This document shows positions 45,925 to 54,371 of a stretch of 64,000 nucleotides of DNA, piece after piece. Below the pieces are notes generated by a model, which had not been told where the DNA came from, did not search any database, and saw only the letters and a list, made by a program, of their open reading frames with translations. A program made the translations under genes and the position numbers. Origin of the DNA: Terrimesophilobacter sp963702165. GTDB taxonomy: Bacteria > Actinomycetota > Actinomycetes > Actinomycetales > Microbacteriaceae. The stretch covers positions 2,749,025 through 2,813,024 of the forward strand of contig OY969722.1 of assembly GCA_963702165.1 (NCBI GenBank). Direction: 5' to 3'. Numbering within the stretch: position 1 is the first letter of the stretch; the number at the start of each line of letters is the position of its first letter.

Positions 45925-45936
45925 TGGCGCTCGTCG

Positions 45937-45964
45937 GAACGTGGCAACATCCTGAGGAGAACAC
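45937..45964 (+). promoter_or_regulatory. Conserved leader element, copy b
   Basis: GGAACGTGGCAACATCCTGAGG-AGAAC, a diverged form of the element at 45288, upstream of the truncated paralog b. Confidence 0.5.
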
Positions 45965-45976
45965 GCAATCGGTGAG

Positions 45977-46545
45977 ATGCCGCCAGGTGGAGCTCCTGAG
46001 CCGACCGTTGATTCGAAGCCGACAAGTGCAGTCATCTTTGGAACCCACGTCGAGTTCCGAAACGCGGTTGGTGAAGTCGTTGACAGTGTTGGCTTCGATG
46101 CTGACTCCAACCTCTTCGTGTCCAAGGCGACGAAGTATTTCGGCCTTGCCGACGAGGATCATGACGAACGTGGGTGCTCTAGGTTCTTGTACGGAGACGA
46201 CAACGGCCTTGTCATGTCTCACGCCACCGGAGGTGGTGTAGTGGAGCTTTATGTGAGATCAGCCGAGATCAACGGCGTCCGCATCGAGACACCGAGCGGT
46301 GTGAGTGTTGGCGAGGATGCGACGGCCCTCGTTGCCTCGGTCCCTCCCGAACTCAAGGTGGACCGAAGCGAGGGAGCACCTGATTACCCATGTTGGGGGC
46401 TCGTATATGACGTAGTTGGGGTATGGGGGACAATGGCGACCCAGAACGGCCGATTCACTATGGAGCTGGTGCAACCGTACACGAAGGATTGCTGTTCAAC
46501 ATCATGGTGCCTGCCACGATCAACACGATGCACATGAGCTGCTGA
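45977..46545 (+). pseudogene. Array lipoprotein paralog b (no signal peptide, one frameshift)
   Basis: The first codons read MPPGGAPEPTVDSKPTSAVI: the signal peptide and lipobox are gone, and the sequence begins at the Pro-rich linker. Domain motifs follow: VIFGTHVEFRNAVGEVVDSV, SKATKYFGLADEDHDERGCS, NGVRIETPSGVSVGEDATAL. A slip near 46447 precedes the end HYGAGATVHEGLLFNIMVPA and the terminal MSC. Without export the product would differ from its siblings, so loss of function is likely. Confidence 0.7.
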
Positions 46546-46631
46546 GCGGGCGGTTCGAGACGACCGGGCGCCCTGATCGTCCACATCCGGGAGCCGGTGT
46601 GGCCGTCCCTCAGCCACCAGACGCGGCATCT

Positions 46632-46660
46632 GCAACGTAGTCGAATCGTGAGCAAAACCC
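46632..46660 (+). promoter_or_regulatory. Conserved leader element, copy c
   Basis: GCAACGTAGTCGAATCGTGAGCAAAACCC, 38 bases before the ATG of paralog c. Confidence 0.6.
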
Positions 46661-46697
46661 GTGGTCTAGCGAGCGCACTAACGATAACGTGCGTCCC

Positions 46698-47373
46698 ATG
46701 GGGAATTTGAGGCTTCTCGCGGGGCTGACAGCAGTCGTGCTCATGAGCGGTTGCTCGACGGAGCCGGAACCCATTGTGGTGGTTCCGAATCCGGCCGCCT
46801 CACCGTCGAGTGAGCCGAGTTCTGCGCCCACGCCGACCTTCGACTCGAAGGCGACCACGGCGGTCATCTTTGGAACACGTGTGGAGTTCCGAAACACCGC
46901 CGGTGAAATGGTTGACAGCGTTCGCTTCGATGCTGAGGCCGCTGATTTCGTTTCGGCATTGGCGAAACACTTCGGTGCGACTACCGAGTCTTTCGAAGAC
47001 GGACCTTGTGGCTACTGACAATTTCGGAAGTGGACTGAAAGTCTCATATCTCACGGACGGGACAGACATCGTTTACGGCAACGTCGAGATGTTTGTCCAC
47101 ACAGCAGCGGTCAATGGCATCCGCATCGAAACGCCGAGCGGAGTGAGTATTGGAGAGGATGCGATGGCTCTTGTCGGCTCTGTGTCTCCAGAACTCAAAG
47201 CTGACTATTCTGGTGACGGTCGGACTTGGTCGGTTGTCTATGACGTGGCGACGTGGTGGGGATTGAACACAACCGAACCGAAGCAATACGGCGCGAGAGC
47301 CGGTGTGGATGACGGAGCGCTCTCCCTCATTATGGTTCCTGCCAACGTAGGAGAGATGCACGGTACTTGCTGA
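46698..47373 (+). pseudogene. Array lipoprotein paralog c (one frameshift)
   Basis: ATG 46698 begins MGNLRLLAGLTAVVLMSGCS, a signal peptide with lipobox (MSGC). A Pro/Ser linker and the domain start TTAVIFGTRVEFRNTAGEMV follow. One extra base near 47015, after EDGPCGY, shifts the frame; the rest is FGSGLKVSYLTDGTDIVYGN, NGIRIETPSGVSIGEDAMAL and GARAGVDDGALSLIMVPANV, ending in GTC. Correcting the slip gives about 224 residues like paralog d, so it may be intact in the organism. Confidence 0.78.
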
Positions 47374-47424
47374 CCAGGTGGTTCCGAGACCGTCCTGCGC
47401 GATCTCGAGATCTCGCAGCTCCGG

Positions 47425-47485
47425 GATCTCGACAGGCTCGATCACTCAGCGAGCGTCTCTCGACAAGCTCGACCAACGAGAAGAA
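47425..47485. repeat. Family F repeats, two in tandem
   Basis: GGGATCTCGACAGGCTCGATCA and then GTCTCTCGACAAGCTCGACCAA, directly before the rmlB relic. The second unit also precedes the true rmlB end (48451). Confidence 0.7.
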
Positions 47486-47491
47486 GAGGAG

Positions 47492-47627
47492 CTACCGGCC
47501 CTGCTCCTTGTCGCTCTTCGGTGGCATCCTTCTGCGGACCCCACCAGTCCTCGTTCTCGCGGTACCACTCGATAGTGGCCGCTAGTCCCGCCTCGAAGTC
47601 GGCGTATGGCGGCGTCCAACCGCATTC
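47492..47627 (-). pseudogene. Relic of the 3' end of rmlB
   Basis: About 135 bases matching 48496-48632 at roughly 85% by eye, same orientation, with the stop codon kept. They encode YADFEAGLAATIEWYREN, then DWWGPQKDAT; two bases are missing near the end. Similarity stops near CGCATTCG (47630). Relic and real gene end bracket lipoprotein gene d. Confidence 0.85.
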
Positions 47628-47666
47628 GACTCGTTCACACCCGGCGCTATCACATCATCCCCGGAT

Positions 47667-47694
47667 GAACGTAGCCAAATCGTGAGGAGAACCC
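47667..47694 (+). promoter_or_regulatory. Conserved leader element, copy d
   Basis: TGAACGTAGCCAAATCGTGAGG-AGAACC, 39 bases before the ATG of paralog d. Confidence 0.6.
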
Positions 47695-47732
47695 ATAGCC
47701 GAGCAGCTGCGGATCTGAGTAGCGTCCTTCAT

Positions 47733-48413
47733 ATGAGGGCATTGAGGCTCGCCGCCGGACTCGCGGTGCTCCTGCTGATGAGTGGTTGCGTTATGGTCAC
47801 CACTGAAGCGGAGGCTCCAAGTCGGACCGCCCCGCCATCAGGCGCAACCGTCACGCCACCGAGCTCTACCGCCCCGCCATCGAGCGAGCCGACGCAACCA
47901 ACGATTGACTTGGTTGTCACCACAGCGGTGATCTTCGGTACGCACATTGAATGGCGCAACGCGGCCGGAGCAGTTGTGGACAGCCTGAGCTTCCACAACG
48001 AGCAAGATGCGTTCTTTTCGACGTTCGTGGCGCATTTCGGCGCAGCCGACGAATCGTTCGACCAAGGAGCGTGCTCATTACTGCATTACGGCTACGAGGT
48101 CTACGTCATTCACGAAGCTGATGAGTGGCCCATCAAAGTCTTGTTCAAAGTGCAGGAACTCAATGGCATTCGAATCGAATCCACGAGAGGAGTCAGCGTT
48201 GGCGAGGATGCGACCATCCTTGTCGACTCCACCCCGCCCGAACTAAAGCTCGACAGAGGCATGGGTATGGGCACGTACGTCATCTACGACGCCAGCGGCG
48301 TGGGGGGCGAACCACCGATTCCCTATGGAGCGGTCGCCAGCGTGCATGACGGATTGCTTTTCGCAATAGATGCCCCTTCTCACTTGACGAAACAAGATGG
48401 GTACTGCTACTGA
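47733..48413 (+). CDS. Array lipoprotein paralog d (intact)
   Basis: 226 residues from ATG 47733. Signal peptide MRALRLAAGLAVLLLMSGCV with lipobox MSGC, a Thr/Pro/Ser linker to residue 65, then the domain shared by all four copies: TTAVIFGTHIEWRNAAGAVV, FVAHFGAADESFDQGACS, NGIRIESTRGVSVGEDATIL, PPELKLDRG, GAVASVHDGLLFAIDAP and a terminal Cys-Tyr. Two conserved cysteines (DQGACS and the last residue but one) could form a disulfide. No known family recognised. Presumably membrane-anchored outside the cell; function unknown. Confidence 0.82.
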   Translation: MRALRLAAGLAVLLLMSGCVMVTTEAEAPSRTAPPSGATVTPPSSTAPPSSEPTQPTIDLVVTTAVIFGTHIEWRNAAGAVVDSLSFHNEQDAFFSTFVAHFGAADESFDQGACSLLHYGYEVYVIHEADEWPIKVLFKVQELNGIRIESTRGVSVGEDATILVDSTPPELKLDRGMGMGTYVIYDASGVGGEPPIPYGAVASVHDGLLFAIDAPSHLTKQDGYCY

Positions 48414-48450
48414 CGACCGTCTTTCGGTGGTCCCAGGGTCAACGGACCTC

Positions 48451-48480
48451 CACAGGTCTCGACAAGTTCAGCCACCGAAA
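48451..48480. repeat. Family F intergenic repeat
   Basis: AGGTCTCGACAAGTTCAGCCAC-CGAAACGAG between lipoprotein d and the rmlB stop. Confidence 0.65.
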
Positions 48481-48495
48481 CGAGATCAGCTAAAG

Positions 48496-49492
48496 CTACT
48501 GGCCTTGCTCCTTGTAGCGCGCCTCGGTGGCGTCCTTCTGCGGTCCCCACCAGTCCTCGTGGTCCCGGTACCACTCGATGGTCGCCGCCAATCCCGCCTC
48601 GAAGTCGGCGTACTTCGGCGCCCAGCCCAGCTCATCCCGCAGCTTCGACCAATCGATGGCGTAGCGCAGGTCGTGTCCAGGTCGATCGTTCACTAAGTCG
48701 TACGCATCCGCGGCCTGCCCCAGCTGGGTCAAGATGAGTTCGACCACCGACTTGTTGTCCTTCTCGCCGTCGGCGCCGATCAGGTAGGTTTCGCCGATCC
48801 GGCCCTTCTCCAGGATGGTCGAGCACAGCCGACGAGTGATCATCGGCATGGATCCAGTCGCGCACGTTGTCCCCGGTGCCATAGAGCTTCGGTCGCTCAC
48901 CGCGCAGCACATTGGTGATCTGGCGCGGGATGAACTTCTCGACGTGCTGGTAGGGCCCGTAATTGTTGGAGCAGTTAGAGATCGTCGCTTGCACTCCGAA
49001 CGACCGCACCCAGGCGCGCACCAGCATGTCGCTCGCGGCCTTGGTCGACGAGTACGGGCTCGACGGGTTGTATGGCGTATCCGCGGTGAAGCGCTCCGGG
49101 TCATTCAATTCGAGGTCGCCGTATACCTCGTCGGTGGAGATGTGGTGGAACCGGATGTTGTGCTTGCGCGCCGCTTCCAGCAGCACGTAGCTGCCGACGA
49201 TGTTGGTGTCGAGGAACGGCCGCGGGTCATGCAGGGAGTTGTCGTTGTGGCTCTCAGCGGCGTAGTGCACAACGGCATCGACTCGGCCGAACAGCTCATC
49301 GACCAACGCCGCGTCCGCGATGTCGCCCTTGACGAACTCGTACCGGTTCTCGGGCAGGCCATCGAGCGAGCGCAGGTTTCCGGCGTAGGTCAGCTTGTCG
49401 AGCACCACCACCGAGTGATCGGTGTTGTCGACAAGAAAGTGCACGAAGTTCGAGCCGATGAAGCCGGCACCGCCGGTGACGAGGATTCTCAC
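48496..49492 (-). pseudogene. rmlB: dTDP-glucose 4,6-dehydratase (one frameshift)
   Basis: From GTG 49492: RILVTGGAGFIGSNFVHFLV, VVHYAAESHNDNSL, HISTDEVYGDLELND with the catalytic Asp-Glu, and SPYSSTKAASDMLVRAW with Tyr-x3-Lys. After RDWIHADDHSSAV a +1 slip near 48822 moves the rest (ILEKGRIGETYLIGADGEKD, DLRYAIDWSKLRDELGWAPK) to another frame. Corrected length about 331 residues, normal. The enzyme is needed for dTDP-rhamnose, so the break is probably an artefact. Its 3' end is duplicated at 47492. Confidence 0.9.
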
Positions 49493-49496
49493 GCCT

Positions 49497-50386
49497 TCAG
49501 TCTCCCTGCTTGTTCAGCCTTCGGCGAATCATTGCTGAGCGGAGCGACAGCCCAATGGTCAGTGTCACCCGCACCGGCCACATGAGCGGCCCCGAGTACT
49601 TCTTGTTCAGGAAGGTGCGCGCACTGTCATGGTGCACCGAGATCATCCGGGCCGACTCGGTCGTCGTCGAATGCGCTCCGGTGTGGGTCACGCTCGCCGC
49701 CGGCTGGTACACGTTGCGGTAGCCAGCCTTCCCGAGCCGGTAGCCCAGGTCGACGTCCTCGAAGTACATGAAGTAGTCCGGGTCGAAGCCGCCCACCTCG
49801 TCGAACGCCGACTTGCGCACCAGCTGACACGACCCCGACAGCCAGCCCGCGTCGCGCCGTGACTGTGCGCCGTCCCAGTCGTTGCGGTACCTGCGGCTCC
49901 ACGGATTGCCTGGCCAGAGGTTGAAGAACATCGCGTGACCGACCCCGGTGCGCAGCGACGGCACTGCTCGCGCCGATGGGTACAGCGTCCCGTCCGAGTT
50001 GTAGACGGCGGGCCCGACCGCACCGATTGCCGGGTCCTCGTCAGCCGTCTCGAGCAGCACGTCGATGCTTCCGGGGCCGAGCGCGACATCCGGATTGCTG
50101 ACCAGCACCCACTCTGTGTCGGACGGGCAGCCGCTCCACGGCCGCGTTCATCCCGCCGCCGTAGCCGACGTTGTCGTCCATCGGCAGCCAGGTTGCGCCG
50201 TGCTTCTCCGCAAGCTCCTGCACTGGGCCGCCCCGCTCCGGCTTGTTGTCCGCGATCACCACGGACATCGGGTGCGCGGATGCCGCGGGCAAGTGACTCG
50301 AGGAACGCGCCGAGCACGGCTTCCGAGCCGTAGCTGACTGTGACGATGCCGACACGGCCCGTGCGCGCGCCATCCACCTCAGTCAT
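49497..50386 (-). pseudogene. Glycosyltransferase family 2, WbbL rhamnosyltransferase type (two frameshifts)
   Basis: Three frames join: RVGIVTVSYGSEAVLGAFLE, then MSVVIADNKPERGGPVQELA and NVGYGGGMNAAVERLP, then VLVSNPDVALGPGSIDVLLE (donor-site DxD-like NPD), SGSCQLVRKSAFDEVGGFDP and YFEDVDLGYRLGKAG. Extra bases in GGG runs (plus strand) near 50287 and 50125 break the frame. Corrected length is about 295. The order and motifs fit WbbL-type rhamnosyltransferases. Overlap-free, next to rmlB. Confidence 0.82.
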
Positions 50387-50447
50387 GATGCCGACAATCC
50401 TAGTTCGCGGCACTTCCGGCAACTGAACGCCTGCCTAGACTCGGATC

Positions 50448-51454
50448 GTGCCAGCAACGTCTCCACTCACCGTCTCCGTCGCGCTGTGCACCCACAACGG
50501 GATGCCGTACGTCGCCGAGCAGGTCCGCAGCATCCTGCACCAGACCCGGCCACCAGTTCAGCTCGTCCTGTCGGACGACGACTCGACCGATGAGACCGTC
50601 GAGACGGTCAAGAAGGTGATCGCGCGTTTCCGAGCGGAACGCCCCGACTGCGGCATCACCGTGACGATCATCGAGAACAAGCCAGCGCTCGGTGTCGTCC
50701 GCAACTTCGAGGGCGCCGTCGCGGCGTGCACCGGTGACCTGATCGCGCTGAGCGACCAGGACGATCTGTGGGTGCCTGACCGGCTGGAGCGCATGGTGGC
50801 CGAGTTCGAGCGACGGCCAAGCCTCAGCCTGCTGCACACCGACGCACGCCTCGTCGACGGTGACGCCAAACCGCTCGCGTCGCGGCTGTTCGACGCGATC
50901 GAGTTCACGCCGCAGGAACAGCAGCTTGAACGTGAGGGGCGGGCATTCGAGCTGCTGCTGAGGCGCAACGTCGTTACCGGGGCCACAACCGTGTTCCGGC
51001 GTCACCTGCTCGAGCGAGCACTGCCGTTCGTCGACGACTGGGTTCATGACGAGTGGCTTGCGATGGTCGCATCGGTGTTCGGTACTGTCGACTTCCTTCC
51101 GGATGCGCTCATCGACTACCGGCAGCACGGGGCAAACCAGATCGGCGCGACGAAGCTTGACGCCCGCGGCAAGCTGTCTCGCTTGCAGGAACCGCGAAGC
51201 GAGCGCAACCGGCGCCTCCTATCGCGCGCGAAAGTGCTGCACGATCGCCTCACTCGAAGCTCGAGGCGCCAGCCGACAGCGATCGACGCCGCCGCACGCA
51301 AGGTCGAACATGAGAACGCGCCGGTCGGCTCTTCCGCGCGCCCGCGCTCTGCGGCTCGTCCCGGTCATGGCTGGCGCTCGCGCGCGGCCGGTACAGCCGC
51401 TTCGGCCGGCCGCGCTATGACGTCATCCGCGACCTCATCCAGCCGGACCGCTAG
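50448..51454 (+). pseudogene. Glycosyltransferase family 2 (two frameshifts near the 3' end)
   Basis: From GTG 50448: LTVSVALCTHNGMPYVAEQV, VLSDDDSTDETVETV, LIALSDQDDLWVPDRLERMV (DxD region) and FVDDWVHDEWLAMVASVFG (the acceptor-site acid), all typical of GT-A inverting enzymes of the rhamnosyl/galactosyl class. Slips near 51315 and 51360 lead through RTRRSALPRARALRLV to SWLALARGRYSRFGRPRYDV, ending in a TAG at 51454. Corrected length is about 335 residues. Confidence 0.82.
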
Positions 51455-51477
51455 GTACTCGCCGGTAGACTCGGCGC

Positions 51478-52092
51478 GTGCAGTTCCGAGAGCTTAAGGT
51501 TCCTCACGCCCTGGAGATCACTCCCGTGCAGCGGGGCGACGATCGCGGCGTCTTCATGGAGTGGTACCGCCACGACCTTCTCGCCGAGCAGGTCGGGCAC
51601 CCGCTGACCCTGCGTCAGGCGAACACGTCGGTGTCCCGCCGCGGCGTTGTGCGCGGCATCCACTACGCCGACATCCCGATCGGGCAGGCGAAGTACGTCA
51701 CGGCGCTGCGCGGGGCGGTCCTGGATTTCGTCGTCGACATCCGGGTCGGCTCGCCGACCTTCGGGCAGTGGGACTCGGTGCTGCTCGATGACACCGACCG
51801 GCGTGCGATCTACCTCGCAGAGGGTCTCGGCCATGCGTTCGTCGCGTTGACCGATGAAGCGACCGTGAGCTACCTCGTGAGCGACGTCTACCGTCCTGAC
51901 CGCGAACACGGCATCAACCCTCTCGACCCCGACGTGGGTCTGGTGTTCCCGGATGCGGCGGGCGAGCTGATCCTGTCTCCGAAGGACACGGATGCGCCCG
52001 GTCTGCTCGAGGCGAGCGAGCGCGGCCTGCTGCCGACCTGGGACGCGGCGAACGACTTCTACCAATCACTGAACAACGGAAGCGGGGCCTAG
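51478..52092 (+). CDS. rmlC: dTDP-4-dehydrorhamnose 3,5-epimerase
   Basis: 204 residues from GTG 51478. LEITPVQRGDDRGVFMEWYR, NTSVSRRGVVRGIHYADIPI with the catalytic His, AKYVTALRGAVLDFVVDIRV and AEGLGHAFVALTDEATVSYL with the conserved His and Tyr are RmlC features. Stop adjoins the rmlA start. Together they form a small operon. Confidence 0.94.
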   Translation: MQFRELKVPHALEITPVQRGDDRGVFMEWYRHDLLAEQVGHPLTLRQANTSVSRRGVVRGIHYADIPIGQAKYVTALRGAVLDFVVDIRVGSPTFGQWDSVLLDDTDRRAIYLAEGLGHAFVALTDEATVSYLVSDVYRPDREHGINPLDPDVGLVFPDAAGELILSPKDTDAPGLLEASERGLLPTWDAANDFYQSLNNGSGA

Positions 52093-52962
52093 ATGCGCGG
52101 CATCATTCTCGCCGGCGGCTCAGGAACACGCCTCTGGCCGATCACCAAGGGCATCTCGAAGCAGTTGATGCCGATCTACGACAAGCCGATGATCTACTAC
52201 CCGCTGTCGACGCTGATGAGCGCAGGCATACGCGAAGTGCTCATCATCACGACGCCCGAAGACCAGGAACAGTTCCAGCGACTTCTCGGCGACGGAAGCG
52301 AACTGGGCATCCGGCTCGAGTACGCGGTTCAACCTCGACCGGAGGGCCTCGCCCAGGCGTTCATCATCGGCGAGGAGTTCATCGGTGACGAAAAGGTCGC
52401 GCTCGTGCTCGGCGACAACATCTTCCACGGCGAGGGGCTCGGCTCGAGCCTGCGCGGGCACACCGACATCGACGGCGCCCTGATCTTCGCGTACCAGGTG
52501 GCCGACCCGACCGCATACGGCGTTGTCGAGTTCGACGACAACTTCACCGCGATCTCGATTGAGGAGAAGCCTGCCCGGCCGAAGAGCCGGTACGCGGTTC
52601 CTGGCCTCTACTTCTACGACAACACCGTCGTCGAGGTCGCCAAGTCGATCACGCCGAGTGCTCGCGGCGAACTTGAGATCTCCACGGTGAACGAGCACTA
52701 CCTCGGGCAGGGCAAGCTGCAGGTGCAGGTGCTCGACCGCGGCACCGCGTGGCTGGACACCGGAACGTTCGATTCGATGATCCAGGCCACCGAGTTCGTG
52801 AAGGTGATCGAGCATCGGCAGGGCTACAAGATCGGCTGCATCGAGGAGGTCGCCTGGAACGCAGGCTGGATCGACGATGGCCAGCTCACCGCGCTCGCCG
52901 AACCGCTCGTGAAGAGCGGCTACGGCAGCTACCTGAACGACCTGCTGGCGGATCGGGCGTGA
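52093..52962 (+). CDS. rmlA: Glucose-1-phosphate thymidylyltransferase
   Basis: 289 residues from ATG 52093. MRGIILAGGSGTRLWPITKG with the nucleotide loop, KQLMPIYDKPMIYYPLSTLM, VLGDNIFHG (Mg site Asp), and IEEKPARPKSRYAVPGLYFY, LDTGTFDSMIQA. Standard length. First step of dTDP-rhamnose synthesis. The stop overlaps the next GTG (GTGA), so the glycosyltransferase is in the same operon. Confidence 0.95.
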   Translation: MRGIILAGGSGTRLWPITKGISKQLMPIYDKPMIYYPLSTLMSAGIREVLIITTPEDQEQFQRLLGDGSELGIRLEYAVQPRPEGLAQAFIIGEEFIGDEKVALVLGDNIFHGEGLGSSLRGHTDIDGALIFAYQVADPTAYGVVEFDDNFTAISIEEKPARPKSRYAVPGLYFYDNTVVEVAKSITPSARGELEISTVNEHYLGQGKLQVQVLDRGTAWLDTGTFDSMIQATEFVKVIEHRQGYKIGCIEEVAWNAGWIDDGQLTALAEPLVKSGYGSYLNDLLADRA

Positions 52963-54318
52963 GCAAGGTCCTGATCATCACGGGCGACCCGATCGGCGCC
53001 CGGATGGCCGGACCCGCCATCCGATCCTGGAACATGGCGACCGCGCTCGCCCGCGAGAACGAAGTGACGCTGGTCACCACGACCAACCTCGAGCAGGTGG
53101 ATGCGCCGTTCGAGCTGCGTCGCATCCGACCGGGCGAGAACGCGGAGTTCAACGAGCTCGAGCGCTGGGCGGACATGATCGTGTTCCAGGGCCACGCGAT
53201 GAACCAGTTCGAGGTGCTGAAGACCACGTCGAAGGTCGTCGTCGTCGACATCTACGACCCGATGCACCTGGAGATGCTCGAGCAGGGGCAGGGAGCTGGC
53301 GCGCGCGACCTGGGAGCTGCGGGTGAGCACCGCGACCCACGTGCTCAACGAGCAGTTGGCGCTCGGCGATTTCTTCCTGTGCGCGTCTGAACGACAACGG
53401 CTCTTCTACTTGGGTCAGCTGGCCGCGCTCGGCCGTATCAACCCGGCCACGTACGAGAACGACCCGCACTTGCGCGGTTTGCTCGATGTCGCGCCGTTCG
53501 GGCTCGACTCGACGCCGCCGAAGCACGAGCGCGCGGTGCTCAAGGGCGTCATTCCCGGCATCGGCGCCGACGACAAGCTGCTGATCTGGGGCGGCGGGCT
53601 CTACAACTGGTTCGACCCCAAGTCGCTCATCAGCGCGGTGGCGGCGCTCGCTCAGACCGAGCCGCGGGTGAAGCTGTATTTCCTCGGCACCCGGCATCCG
53701 GGTGTCGAGGAAATGGGCATCGTGCGGGAGTCCTTCGAGCTGGCCCGCGAGCTGGGCGTGCTCGGCAGCAACGTGTTCTTCAACGAGGACTGGGTCGATT
53801 ACGCCGACCGGCAGAACTACCTGACCGAGGCGGATGCCGGTGTCAGCACGCACATGTCGCACGTCGAGACGACGTTCTCCTTCCGCACCAGAATTCTCGA
53901 CTACCTGTGGGCTGGCCTGCCGATGGTGGTCACCGAGGGCGACAGCTTCGCCGAGCTGGTGGCAGACGAGGGGCTCGGGGTCGTGGTGCCCGCGCAGGAT
54001 GTCGGCGCACTGCGAGATGCTCTCGAGCGGGTGCTGTTCGACGACGAGTTCGCGACCGAGGCTCGGGAGAATGTCCGTCGCGTACGGGAGCAGTATTTCT
54101 GGGACCGGACTCTCGAACCGCTCGTTCGCTTCGCGCGCGAGCCGCGGCATGCCGCCGACTTCACGGGTCAGCGTGCGCTGGGCAATGCGGCCATCGGCAG
54201 CGGCCGGAAGCCGTACGGGCTGCGCCACGATCTGCGGATGGCCTGGCACCACCTGCGCCACTCCGGCATCCGTACTACGTTCACCAAACTGCGGAGCCGA
54301 CTGGTCCGCAAGAAGTGA
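52959..54318 (+). pseudogene. Glycosyltransferase, GT4-like (one frameshift)
   Basis: From GTG 52959: KVLIITGDPIGARMAGPAIR, LVTTTNLEQVDAPFELRRIR, VVVVDIYDPMHLEMLEQGQ. An extra G in the GGG run 53291-53293 breaks the frame; the rest continues THVLNEQLALGDFFLCASER, LLIWGGGLYNWFDPKSLISA, STHMSHVETTFSFRTRILDY (donor site) and LPMVVTEGDSFAELVADEGL. Corrected length is about 452. Retaining GT-B fold; probably adds to the rhamnose-containing glycan. Confidence 0.85.
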
Positions 54319-54371
54319 GAGTTCACCTGATTTACAGGTAACGCTCAGGCCCCGGTTCCTAGCCTGAATCG

